A model generated the notes under the pieces. It had not been told where the DNA came from, searched no databases, and saw nothing but the letters and a program-made list of their open reading frames with translations. A program made the position numbers and the translations under genes. DNA of 43,011 nt from a virus. Shown one piece after another: positions 14,093 through 21,671 of the stretch (position 1 is the stretch's first letter; each line of letters starts with the position of its first letter). Location of the stretch: positions 1 through 43,011 of the IMG/VR virus record IMGVR_UViG_3300030333_008294; one strand, given 5' to 3'.

Positions 14093-14584
14093 CTACCTTT
14101 GTCGCTTACCACGTCGATGGCGCTTCTTGTAGTGTTTTTTGCCATGGTGTCGCTTATTATACCCTCTATAGCGCCGAGAGTCAACTCGTCGATTGGGTTT
14201 TTTGTACCGCTTGCGATAGTGGCGGCGCTTATTGTACTTATTATACTTCTTAACATGTTTCTTGTGGCGAACATGATGACGTTTATAATAATGGTTCTTA
14301 AGCGGTCGCAGACGCAGCGGACGATAAACCCGACCTGAGTAGTGTACACGGCTGTGGTAGCGCGCGCGGACAACATGATAGCGGACGATCTTCGTGTACC
14401 GATCATAATGGACTCTGTGGCGTGGGATATAATACAAGTACCCTTCGAAACAGTCGTCCGGGTGTGAATTATATACCACTTCGTGTGGTGTTACATACCC
14501 ACCCCCAACAAACAATTGCATTTGACATTCGGCCGTACCTAGGGTCCAGCCGCCTGCTAACATAAATATTACACATAAATTCAT
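14093..14584 (-). CDS. Secreted, extremely basic His/Tyr/Arg-rich protein, 163 aa
   Basis: Residues 1-19 form a signal peptide (NLCVIFMLAGGWTLGTAEC). A short region (20-60) with GGGYVTPHEVVYNSHPDDC and YYIPRHRVHYD is followed by about 100 residues made almost only of K, R, H and Y (for example RHHVRHKKHVKKYNKYNKRR). The predicted charge is very high for a secreted protein. Such a polycation could bind LPS, nucleic acid or metals, but no family is recognised. It starts with ATG at 14584 behind AAAGGAG and precedes the secreted hydrolase. The frame is kept although composition is extreme, because signal peptide, ribosome site and position all agree. Confidence 0.72.
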   Translation of the reverse strand: MNLCVIFMLAGGWTLGTAECQMQLFVGGGYVTPHEVVYNSHPDDCFEGYLYYIPRHRVHYDRYTKIVRYHVVRARYHSRVHYSGRVYRPLRLRPLKNHYYKRHHVRHKKHVKKYNKYNKRRHYRKRYKKPNRRVDSRRYRGYNKRHHGKKHYKKRHRRGKRQR

Positions 14585-14603
14585 AGTGTTTTCTCCTTTG
14601 ACA

Positions 14604-15110
14604 CTATACTATTGCAATAACGGTGCCAAAATTGACAACATCCTTATTAAACTTAAAATTGCAACCTTGCCAGCCGGCTCGCCTTGCATTTTCACTTAAT
14701 GGTTTTCTGGGTATGATGTTGTTTTTTGCTATGTCTTCTTTGAGAATCGTTCCTACTTTCTTAATTTTAGAAGATTCTCTATCATACTCAACAAGGATTA
14801 GATTCCACTTCTTTTCCCCCTCAAGAGAAGATAGCGTTGTGCGGTACTCTGCACCAACAAACTCAATTGTTCCATCTCTTTTTTCAAAAGACTTTTTATG
14901 AGCCTTTACTTGAAAAAGTTCAGCACAGTTATAACATCGATGGTCAATAGATTTCTCGTTTGCTGTGAGTTTTTCCAGGCGCCCCACACCGCAGGACGGA
15001 CAACTATAGTGGTCTGAGATCCAATGCTCACAGGCTTCTCCATAGACTCTCGAATCTGATTTCCAGTGAGAAGGAACCTTCTTAAGTGACTCTTTTAAGC
15101 AATTATTCAT
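14604..15110 (-). CDS. DpnI-like restriction endonuclease, catalytic domain only
   Basis: Similar to the N-terminal PD-(D/E)xK domain of DpnI, which cuts N6-methylated GATC. Shared marks: a zinc knuckle C37-x2-C40 ... C59-x2-C62, the acid D56 before it, strand LFQVKAHKK (Q67, K69) where DpnI has FELKSKKG, and the near-identical RKPLSENARRAGWQGCN at 135-151 (DpnI: RKPLAPTARRAGWIGCN). Thus the D-ExK triad reads D-QxK, a variant found in other active nucleases. The C-terminal winged-helix methyl-reading domain of DpnI is absent; length is 168 aa versus about 254. Start ATG 15110 follows a GAGG site and overlaps the upstream KVGDLV gene by four bases. No methyltransferase is in the window. Confidence 0.85.
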   Translation of the reverse strand: MNNCLKESLKKVPSHWKSDSRVYGEACEHWISDHYSCPSCGVGRLEKLTANEKSIDHRCYNCAELFQVKAHKKSFEKRDGTIEFVGAEYRTTLSSLEGEKKWNLILVEYDRESSKIKKVGTILKEDIAKNNIIPRKPLSENARRAGWQGCNFKFNKDVVNFGTVIAIV

Positions 15111-15286
15111 TTTTTTACCTCGCTCAGCAAAGTTAATTGATCCACGTAATAGATCCAAGGGTGGTTGCCTCGAACACAATGAACAACAACTTCCCCCGTT
15201 GAGGGCAGGGCCTGGACGACAGTTGCCAACTCTCCATACAATCCATCTTGGATGGTAGCTATCTTAACCAAGTCTCCGACCTTCAT
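15107..15286 (-). CDS. Small SH3/KOW-like beta protein, 59 aa
   Basis: ATG at 15286, TGA at 15107, overlapping the DpnI-like start by ATGA. The sequence MKVGDLVKIATIQDGLYGEL, then ATVVQALPSTGEVVVHCV and WIYYVDQLTLL, is a small beta barrel of the same KVGDLV type as two others in the window. There is no strong ribosome site; a sigma-70-like promoter is close by. Being coupled to the DpnI-like nuclease, it could be a partner, but the other two copies have different neighbours. Confidence 0.65.
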   Translation of the reverse strand: MKVGDLVKIATIQDGLYGELATVVQALPSTGEVVVHCVRGNHPWIYYVDQLTLLSEVKK

Positions 15287-15290
15287 ATTA

Positions 15291-15319
15291 ATATTACACT
15301 CTTTTTTTTAAAAAGTCAA
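15291..15319 (-). promoter_or_regulatory. Sigma-70-like promoter of the DpnI-like operon
   Basis: TTGACT (15314-15319), 17-base A/T-rich spacer, TAATAT (15291-15296). It would drive the KVGDLV and DpnI-like genes and perhaps the secreted pair behind them. Predicted start is within a few bases of the ATG. Confidence 0.5.
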
Positions 15320-15334
15320 GAAGTTTCTGTAAGC

Positions 15335-16390
15335 TTATTTCCAAAAGCCTTTTTTCGGATCGTAGACTGGATCTGATGGAAGTCGATTGCGGCGAATTGG
15401 TTTATCTTCCAACCAGCGATTAAAACAAAACAAAATAGCTTCTTGTTGCAGCGGGTAGTTAATGTGATCCGTACCTAGACCGTTTGGAAACAAGTCTTGG
15501 CTGTTTTTAGACCCTGCTCTATCCAACTGTTGCATCAAATAGGTCATGCCATCATAGCCGCTCGTTTTAGAGCCGGCGCCATACTCCTGTTTAGCTAACC
15601 TGTCAAACCCCTCCAGCAACCTGGAGAGCGTCTTTGGGTCACCCTTGTGCTTCTTCAGTAGTATCATGGCTGAACAAAGAACATGCCCTTCATTCAACTT
15701 GCCCTTGTTTTTTAAAAGCAGACGATCCAACAAAACAAGCTCTTCCTCGAAATCCTTCACAATTGGTGTAAAATTTTGAACTGTTGAACTGTATCTTGGG
15801 TAGCTTGGGCGGCCTAGAGCCGCATATTGAAACGCCTTTGAGAGACCGGATGCCTTTCCAATTTTAGTCTTCTCTGAAAGTTTATCATGAAGGCCAACTT
15901 CTCGATAGGCGCTATAAATTCTGTCTGCGGCACTCATAGAGGCGCCTGGATTATCCCATGTGTTGTAAAGCGCACGTGCTTCATCGTCTGACCAAACCTC
16001 ATAATACTGTGCGATAACAAATGGCGGCACTGGGTGGCCCAAGGCCATTTCGGCTAACCAGTACTCCTGACGCGTGTTGCCATCGCCAATTACCTCATCG
16101 CCTTTTTTGTGATATGGGGTATCTTTCATATAGCGGACAATATGCACGTTTAACAGCGACTGTAAATTTAGCGCTGACGCAAACACTTTGCTCTGTCGAG
16201 CCAGTCGACTTAGCGTGTTTCTTTGGCAGTAAATTGGACCGAGCTTTAAAAAGTCTACCATCGGTAGAGGCTTGACATTGAATATTGCATTGGCAACGTT
16301 TGGTGCTGGCGCCGGTGCTGTCGAGCTATTTAGATATTTGTGCGACATGGTTTTCCTATACTCCTGTTTTACACTATTAGTATTGTTCAT
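15335..16390 (-). CDS. ParB/Srx-like domain protein, 351 aa
   Basis: The fragment VIGDGNTRQEYWLAE (DGNTR at 103-107) is the signature of the ParB/sulfiredoxin-like nucleotide-binding fold (compare the 'DG.HR' of ParB N-domains). The preceding strand LLNVHIVRY and the following VPPFVIAQYYEVW fit that fold. The rest, helical and about 240 residues, is not recognised. Relatives with DGNTR are common in T4-like marine phages and are unassigned. ATG at 16390 overlaps the uvsX stop (ATGA). An internal ATG at 16348 also has an AGGAG nearby, but the first start has a site within uvsX. Role may be DNA-related given its neighbours. Confidence 0.68.
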   Translation of the reverse strand: MNNTNSVKQEYRKTMSHKYLNSSTAPAPAPNVANAIFNVKPLPMVDFLKLGPIYCQRNTLSRLARQSKVFASALNLQSLLNVHIVRYMKDTPYHKKGDEVIGDGNTRQEYWLAEMALGHPVPPFVIAQYYEVWSDDEARALYNTWDNPGASMSAADRIYSAYREVGLHDKLSEKTKIGKASGLSKAFQYAALGRPSYPRYSSTVQNFTPIVKDFEEELVLLDRLLLKNKGKLNEGHVLCSAMILLKKHKGDPKTLSRLLEGFDRLAKQEYGAGSKTSGYDGMTYLMQQLDRAGSKNSQDLFPNGLGTDHINYPLQQEAILFCFNRWLEDKPIRRNRLPSDPVYDPKKGFWK

Positions 16391-17496
16391 TCTTCTTCCT
16401 CATAAAACTCTTCGGCGCTGCCGATTCGTTTATCAAATTTCATAATTACTTCTTCATCCATCACGTCTAAAACTCGTTGTTTAAATTTAGGTTCTTCAAG
16501 TTTCTTTTTCCAACTCGCTGTCTGAAATTTGTCGGACGTGCCATCGCCGTAATCAAGCGTAAACCATGCACCGCTGTTAGATAAAGATTTCGAACCTTTA
16601 ATCGCATCCAGCCAGCTTTCCTCATCCTGTACACCAACTTCACCTCCCCAGAGAATCTTAAAGTTGCATTGACGACCCTGGGTTCCAAAGCGTGATTTCT
16701 CTAGCTTTACCTTAACTTCGGAGCCAATTCTGAAACCTTTATCATCTAAAACAAAGGAGCTTTTTGCCTTTCGGCCAGTGAGCCAAATACGCAACGAGTA
16801 TGCATATATCATGGCTTTTCCGCCGGGTGTCATATAGGGTGTTGTGAGCGCCTCAGATGGAGAGCGCGTAATGTTCGTTTTAAGCTGATTGAGCACCAGA
16901 AAAGTCGATTGACTATTCGCAATCGGCACTGTGAGCTTCGACATTCCCTTTGCTAGAATGCGAGCCTTGACTGCCATCGAAGAAAGCGGGTTAAAGTCGC
17001 CTTCTACGTCTGAAACAGCGGGAGTCAGGGCAAGAGAGTCCCAAATAAAGAGCATTTTGTTGTCATTGGCTGACAACAAGTCTTCAATAGTCTCTAATAC
17101 AAACTCGACAGACTGTGCTTGCACATACAGCACTCTATCAACGTCACATCCAGCTTTTTCTAGAAAGCCTGGGTCAATCGCAGATTCTGAGTCGAAATAA
17201 ACAACATCGATTCCCATCTTCTGTGCGTTTGCGGCAACTTGTGCCGCCATATAGCTCTTTCCCGTAGCTTCCAAGCCTGCAATTTCAACGATCTTTCCGA
17301 TGGGAATGCCAGCCAGCTGGCCGCGGCAGATAATCGAGTCTAGCCATCTGGAGCCTGTTGGGATCCAATCTTTGACGAGAGTCGGACTGTCATCGTTTAA
17401 ATTGTGCGCAACGTTCATACCAGCCTTCTTGTTGATAATATTGCGCATATCAGCTATAGACAGTTTTCCCGTCTTCTGTTTAGTAGTTCTTGCCAT
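16387..17496 (-). CDS. uvsX: UvsX/RecA-type recombinase
   Basis: A strand-exchange protein for phage recombination, repair and recombination-dependent replication. RecA-core marks: GLEATGKS at 74-81 (Walker A), KMLFIWDSLA as Walker B, a FLVLNQLKTNI strand after it, and TPGGKAMIYAYSLRIWL, which matches RecA/UvsX. The C-terminus is acidic (EEFYEEEE), as in RecA-type proteins. Length 369 aa is normal. The N-terminus has a basic start. It follows ssb after a terminator-like hairpin, so its expression may be partly reduced relative to ssb. The T4 mediator UvsY was not found in the window. Confidence 0.93.
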   Translation of the reverse strand: MARTTKQKTGKLSIADMRNIINKKAGMNVAHNLNDDSPTLVKDWIPTGSRWLDSIICRGQLAGIPIGKIVEIAGLEATGKSYMAAQVAANAQKMGIDVVYFDSESAIDPGFLEKAGCDVDRVLYVQAQSVEFVLETIEDLLSANDNKMLFIWDSLALTPAVSDVEGDFNPLSSMAVKARILAKGMSKLTVPIANSQSTFLVLNQLKTNITRSPSEALTTPYMTPGGKAMIYAYSLRIWLTGRKAKSSFVLDDKGFRIGSEVKVKLEKSRFGTQGRQCNFKILWGGEVGVQDEESWLDAIKGSKSLSNSGAWFTLDYGDGTSDKFQTASWKKKLEEPKFKQRVLDVMDEEVIMKFDKRIGSAEEFYEEEE

Positions 17497-17512
17497 ATTT
17501 TTGTCCTATATT

Positions 17513-17549
17513 AAAAAAGAATATGGGCGTGCGGACAAGCCGCACGCCC
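17513..17549 (-). terminator. Terminator between ssb and uvsX
   Basis: Stem of ten pairs, GGGCGTGCGG / CCGCACGCCC (17525-17549) with loop CTTGT on the transcribed strand, followed by ATATTCTTTTTT. The uvsX start is 17 bases further, so it probably attenuates rather than fully stops transcription. Confidence 0.82.
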
Positions 17550-17555
17550 AAAAAG

Positions 17556-18329
17556 CTAGGCGCCCATCAATTCCTCGAAAGCCGCATCAACACTCTTAGT
17601 TTCTGTTTTATCCTTTGTGGATTCCGCAGAATATTTCTCAACCTGGGAAGAGTTCTCTTCCGGTTCATCTTCTAACAAATATTGATCCAACATCGAAGCG
17701 ACATCCTGTGTAGTTTTGCGCTCAAACAGCCCGTTAAAATCTGGGATGTTCTCAAGCAATTCTGCACACTGCTTTGGATCCATTTCTTCGCACAGGGGCG
17801 AATTACGGCGGCGCGGAGTGATCTTCGTTTGGGGGAACGAAGCTCCTGCTGGTTTATCATATGCAATAACCAGATCCGTGCCATCCTCAACATCGGTGAT
17901 GTCGCCATATTCAGGGTTTAGTACAAGTCTAAGGAGGGTCTCATATGCTGTCTTACCAAATCCCCAAACACGGACACCTTCGTCTTCTTCTCCGCGCACC
18001 AGAACGGGTGCGAAAAAGCGCTGACGAGTGAAGAGAGTTTTTGCCTCCCGAATACTACCCTCATCGCCTTCGCGAAAGAGCTTTGTTGCTAGTTCGCAAA
18101 CTGGGCAGTCATCCCCAAAGTTTTTCTTTGGGCAAAGGAAGCCTGAGTTGTCCTTGCCAACGTTATAATGAAAGTAAAAGTCACGAAACGGGTCGCCATC
18201 CGATGTTGGCACAATGCGGAGTGTTGTTTCGGAACCGATTGACGGTCGCCAAAACGACTTATTACCTTCCTTCCCATTGTTCTTAAGTTTTCCTAGTCGA
18301 TCTTTAATTTTGTTAATGTCTAAAGCCAT
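17556..18329 (-). CDS. T4 gp32-like single-stranded DNA-binding protein
   Basis: Coats ssDNA during replication and recombination. The N-terminus is basic (INKIKDRLGKLKN), as in the gp32 cooperativity domain. The zinc site reads H54-x11-C66-x8-C75-x2-C78, close to the H-C-C-C set of T4 gp32. The central OB region contains FWRPSIGSETTLRIVP and FYFHYNVG. The C-terminal third is acidic and serine-rich and ends AFEELMGA, the expected partner-binding tail. At 257 aa it is slightly shorter than T4 gp32 (301). It has its own promoter and an immediately following terminator, in keeping with high demand. Confidence 0.9.
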   Translation of the reverse strand: MALDINKIKDRLGKLKNNGKEGNKSFWRPSIGSETTLRIVPTSDGDPFRDFYFHYNVGKDNSGFLCPKKNFGDDCPVCELATKLFREGDEGSIREAKTLFTRQRFFAPVLVRGEEDEGVRVWGFGKTAYETLLRLVLNPEYGDITDVEDGTDLVIAYDKPAGASFPQTKITPRRRNSPLCEEMDPKQCAELLENIPDFNGLFERKTTQDVASMLDQYLLEDEPEENSSQVEKYSAESTKDKTETKSVDAAFEELMGA

Positions 18330-18385
18330 AATATTTTTTTCTCCTTTATAGTCAGAGCGGCAAATCTCCCACTCTGCTGTTTTAT

Positions 18386-18415
18386 ATCATAACACAATTT
18401 TAACAAGCTTGTCAA
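18386..18415 (-). promoter_or_regulatory. Sigma-70-like ssb promoter with palindrome over -35
   Basis: TTGACA (18410-18415), 18-base spacer, TATGAT (18386-18391). The -35 box is centred in a perfect 15-base palindrome, AAGCTTGACAAGCTT, a candidate operator. It overlaps the end of the tubulin-like gene. Confidence 0.65.
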
Positions 18416-19272
18416 GCTTTTTTAATCTGTTTTTTGTTTTTTTGCACCATCGATGCGTGAGCCTCACAAAAGACAAAAGATTCACTATATTGTGTCGTAT
18501 AGATGCCGTACATTGCCTTTGCTTCGTCCGGTACAATCTTTTTCTTCACTTGTTTTTTTACCTCCCCCAGCAAAGAACCATCCTCGTTTAGTCTTTCTTC
18601 AGGTACTGCATAATAATACCTTTTATCTCGGGCTTTGTCAAGAGAAAAGAACATTTTCTCCTCGCCGGTGCTAAAATCAGCAATGCCCAATGTCGACAAG
18701 CGGGTGGAGGGAACTTGAACTGAGAAAGTGTCCATAATTGAATCCGTGTTTTTAAAAACACTAACCATATGGAAGGCGTACGCAATAACCTGATTCATTT
18801 TGTCGTAATAGTCCCTGACAGGCACATCTCCCACGATTTTGGCCACTTCGGGATTTGAAACAATGTACATACGCTCAAAAACTGCAGATCTGGCATATTC
18901 TTGAAATATGCCGAACAGTGCATTCTCTTGAAGCTCTTCAAGTTCGCTTAATAGCTCCAAATCTGGCTTTATATACATTATTGTGATCTTGCACTTCTTT
19001 GCTTTGAGGTGTTCTAAAACTCGCAAATTTGCTCCGGAAATTTTTCCGCAACTTGTGATAAATAAAACGTTTTTTCTCACACCCTTTAGGAATGTGCGCA
19101 CCTTGATTACGGGACACTTCGCTTCGTAGTCTTCTGGGTGCTTCTGCTTTGGCATATCGAAGCAGCCCTTACCCTTAAGTCCCGTGTCGATTTTAAAAAC
19201 TTTATACTGTGGGTACTGTTTAAATTGCTCTGCGATTGCACAGCCTGCTTGTCCAATTCCTACAACGTTCAT
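18412..19272 (-). CDS. Tubulin/FtsZ-like protein, 286 aa
   Basis: The start MNVVGIGQAGCAIAEQF matches the first glycine loop of the tubulin/FtsZ fold (G-x-G-x-x-G: G5, G7, G10). FITSCGKISGANLRVLEHL (SCGKISGA at 74-81) stands where FtsZ/tubulin has GGGTGTG, with two of the glycines changed. The order strand-loop-helix, then the TIMYIKPD strand, also fits. I remember related proteins in several marine T4-like phages. It lacks the long C-terminal domain of PhuZ, so polymer formation is not assured. It lies between polymerase and ssb. GTP binding is an inference; the replaced glycines could mean altered or lost hydrolysis. Confidence 0.65.
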   Translation of the reverse strand: MNVVGIGQAGCAIAEQFKQYPQYKVFKIDTGLKGKGCFDMPKQKHPEDYEAKCPVIKVRTFLKGVRKNVLFITSCGKISGANLRVLEHLKAKKCKITIMYIKPDLELLSELEELQENALFGIFQEYARSAVFERMYIVSNPEVAKIVGDVPVRDYYDKMNQVIAYAFHMVSVFKNTDSIMDTFSVQVPSTRLSTLGIADFSTGEEKMFFSLDKARDKRYYYAVPEERLNEDGSLLGEVKKQVKKKIVPDEAKAMYGIYTTQYSESFVFCEAHASMVQKNKKQIKKA

Positions 19273-19282
19273 TGATCTCCTA

Positions 19283-20473
19283 TTAGATTGTTAACCTTTT
19301 CATATCTCCGAAGTTCTTCCCGGCCTGAGCGCCGACCATAAAATTCCCCAAGCTTGTCTCGGAAAAAACCCTCTTTAAGTTTAACAAAATATTCATATCT
19401 TTTTCAGAAAAATCAAGAACTAGGGAGTCGTGAATACAGAAAGCAATACGAGACTCCTTGCCTTCAAGAGCCGCATCCACCTTAAGCATTTGCATGCAAA
19501 ACAGATCGGCGGCCGTTGACTGGATTGTGTAATTTAGAGCGTGGTATGCATCGGCTTCGATCTTTCTGCCGAAAACAGTCGTCACATGGCTGCCATCGTA
19601 ATGTTTTCCAATCACAGCATCTCTGTCATATGCTCGGTTCAAAAGCTCGTCGCGCGATGCTGGGTTGTAAAGCCATGCAAAAACCCTTTTTTTAGCTTCT
19701 TCTCTCGTGCTACCATCTTTAAAAACGTTTGACAGATTCCACGTGTGGAGGTCTTGTTCAGGTTGGTCCTTGCCAAGCAGGCCCAGTAGTACTCTTAACT
19801 CAGCGGCGTTAAAATCAAGCTCGACGAACCAGTCATTTTGCGGCTTGATAATCTTGCGATAAGATTTATCCATTGTTAGTATAGGAAACGTGCCCTTCAT
19901 AGTGGTGAGCCGACCAGTTTTGCTACCAAAAATATTATATCGTACGAAGGGCGCGCATGCATGCACCTTTTTGATAAATTGGCGCACTTTATATTCATGC
20001 ATGCGAGAAGACAAGGCCCTAAAGTCTAAGTTCAAACGCTGGTCGGCAATCTTGTGTGTGGTTGCCCTAAGCCCTGTCAGGAGTTCATAGTTGGCTGGCT
20101 TTTCGCACGTGTTAAAAATGTGCTGCGTTATCTTATTTTTAATAGCGCAGAAATCTAACAGAAACTGCTCTGGTACCAAATCATAAAAGCAAAGCTCTGT
20201 CAAATCCAGGCGTGCTTCTTTGACGGAGCGATAAAAAGCCTTCAGTTTGTTTCTTACCAAGGTCCATTCGTCGACCAGCCAGTCTGGGCATGCCTCATCG
20301 AGAGATTTTCCGCCGCAATAAAATTGAGCATATTGCACATCGTGCTCGTCTAAGAAGGCCCCATAAGACCATGTGCTAAGCGCCTTGTCTTTTGGTAGCG
20401 ACTTATCAGTCAGGCGGCCGTCGACGTAAACAAGCGGACAGCTTCTTTTTTCATCTAGAATTTGAAAAAGCAC
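19283..20473 (-). CDS. Compact family-A DNA polymerase, 396 aa
   Basis: Phage replicative polymerase with only the palm/fingers/thumb part. Motifs: FGSKTGRLTT (182-191), motif A VELDFNAAELR (D220, E225), motif B K261-x3-F-x3-Y269 followed by N instead of G, NYTIQSTAADL (314-324), and motif C IHDSLVLDF (H348, D349; the usual HDE is HDS). The first 150 residues show no DEDD exonuclease motifs, so no proofreading domain is present, and the 5' nuclease is a separate gene at 12187-13155. At 396 aa it is much shorter than Pol I (about 930) or T7 (704). The start is GTG at 20473 behind AAAGG. T4 itself uses a family-B enzyme. Confidence 0.88.
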   Translation of the reverse strand: MLFQILDEKRSCPLVYVDGRLTDKSLPKDKALSTWSYGAFLDEHDVQYAQFYCGGKSLDEACPDWLVDEWTLVRNKLKAFYRSVKEARLDLTELCFYDLVPEQFLLDFCAIKNKITQHIFNTCEKPANYELLTGLRATTHKIADQRLNLDFRALSSRMHEYKVRQFIKKVHACAPFVRYNIFGSKTGRLTTMKGTFPILTMDKSYRKIIKPQNDWFVELDFNAAELRVLLGLLGKDQPEQDLHTWNLSNVFKDGSTREEAKKRVFAWLYNPASRDELLNRAYDRDAVIGKHYDGSHVTTVFGRKIEADAYHALNYTIQSTAADLFCMQMLKVDAALEGKESRIAFCIHDSLVLDFSEKDMNILLNLKRVFSETSLGNFMVGAQAGKNFGDMKRLTI

Positions 20474-20477
20474 AAGG

Positions 20478-21653
20478 TTAACCTTTCGGCGTGTTATCTC
20501 TCACCTGTTGATTAATATACCTTATTGCAGTGCCAATGTCAAATCCTTTTTGGATTTTAATTGCTTTTTTTATAATTTTAGAATGTGTGTTCGATGACCA
20601 CTTGACCTGGGCCTCTTTCACCCTTAAGTCAAAATACGACATAAGCCAGAAAATAGCACCATAGCGACTATCATATTCATTCCGACTCAAGATTTCGCGA
20701 GGGACGACCGTATATTGAGTTTCGTTCTCTGGGATTGGAGTTTCACCCCTCTTGTAGTTGCGGCTGGTGCACGTTGCACCATCGACAGTAGTAACATTTG
20801 GATAGGCAATTCGATACGTGTCATAAAACTCTTTTGTGTAAAACTTGAAAGCCTTGACGTCCAACATGTGACTTGGAAGATAATACTCATAATATACGTT
20901 ATCCCGAGATACGCCGTACCGCTCCATGTATTTTGCCATTGGCTTTGAGCCCAAGTTCGCCACCAAGCGCCATGGCTGGTTAACATCGATGTAAAAGCCA
21001 TGTTTCTTTGCGAGATCAGCATATGCAGAGAAATTTATATCTTGAAGCCAAGACATCGAAGTCGACATGCTTGGCGTTGTTTCCTTCAAGAAAGAGATAA
21101 ACAAGCCGCTAATATGGGGGCTGACTGCGCGACTAAGAAGATATCCAGTGTAAGAAAATGGCGCAACGTGTGCTGTTAGTTGCAAGTAATCAAAAAATAG
21201 TTTTAAAAAATCCTTAAACGTTCGCAGCTTCTGCTCTCGAAAGCCTTCTTTTAAATAGCCAGCAACAAAAACGCGATAGATTTCGTGAACATACTCATCA
21301 TAAGCTGAATCGACCGGCTCCCAGGCTCTCTGTGCATTAAGGTTCACTATAAGCGACTTTGTAGAAAGTCGTCCTTGGGAAATTGCCAAATTGTACGCGG
21401 TCACAAAATCATTGTATGCATCAGCAACAAAATCAACAGCAAACAGGGCTTCTGACCCGAGGCTTTTTATTTGACTTAAGTTAATTTCCGACAATATAGA
21501 TGCATTACCTTCAGGGTCGGTGCGCCCAAAATAAAAAAGGTCGTCTTGGTGGAGATTGATGACGTTGGGTGGCAAGCCGGCCAGCTCTTTAAACGGCAAG
21601 GCGGAACGGAATATATCCGCGGTAATGCCAGGTGGTTTTGTAAAATTAAACAT
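20478..21653 (-). CDS. Probable virion structural protein, 391 aa
   Basis: No enzyme motif is seen. The segment YADLAKKHGFYIDVNQPWRLVANLGSKPM (split: GFYIDVNQPWRLVA, NLGSKPM) with a long helical region before it recurs in proteins I remember from T4-like marine phages annotated as structural or hypothetical. The gene follows the baseplate block and precedes the polymerase by four bases, so it is at the junction of the structural and replication modules. It is not the missing N-terminal half of the polymerase: no exonuclease motifs are present. Start ATG at 21653. Confidence 0.6.
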   Translation of the reverse strand: MFNFTKPPGITADIFRSALPFKELAGLPPNVINLHQDDLFYFGRTDPEGNASILSEINLSQIKSLGSEALFAVDFVADAYNDFVTAYNLAISQGRLSTKSLIVNLNAQRAWEPVDSAYDEYVHEIYRVFVAGYLKEGFREQKLRTFKDFLKLFFDYLQLTAHVAPFSYTGYLLSRAVSPHISGLFISFLKETTPSMSTSMSWLQDINFSAYADLAKKHGFYIDVNQPWRLVANLGSKPMAKYMERYGVSRDNVYYEYYLPSHMLDVKAFKFYTKEFYDTYRIAYPNVTTVDGATCTSRNYKRGETPIPENETQYTVVPREILSRNEYDSRYGAIFWLMSYFDLRVKEAQVKWSSNTHSKIIKKAIKIQKGFDIGTAIRYINQQVRDNTPKG

Positions 21654-21671
21654 TATCGCTTGTCTCCATTA

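Noticed and set aside
15111-15179. Longer N-terminus for the DpnI-like protein
   Set aside because: Those codons are the 3' end of the KVGDLV gene read in another frame; ATG 15110 has a ribosome site and the ATGA overlap.
20478-21653. The gene before the polymerase as a split-off N-terminal polymerase half
   Set aside because: It shows no DEDD exonuclease or polymerase motif, and its GFYIDVNQPWRLVA segment is typical of phage structural-type proteins.
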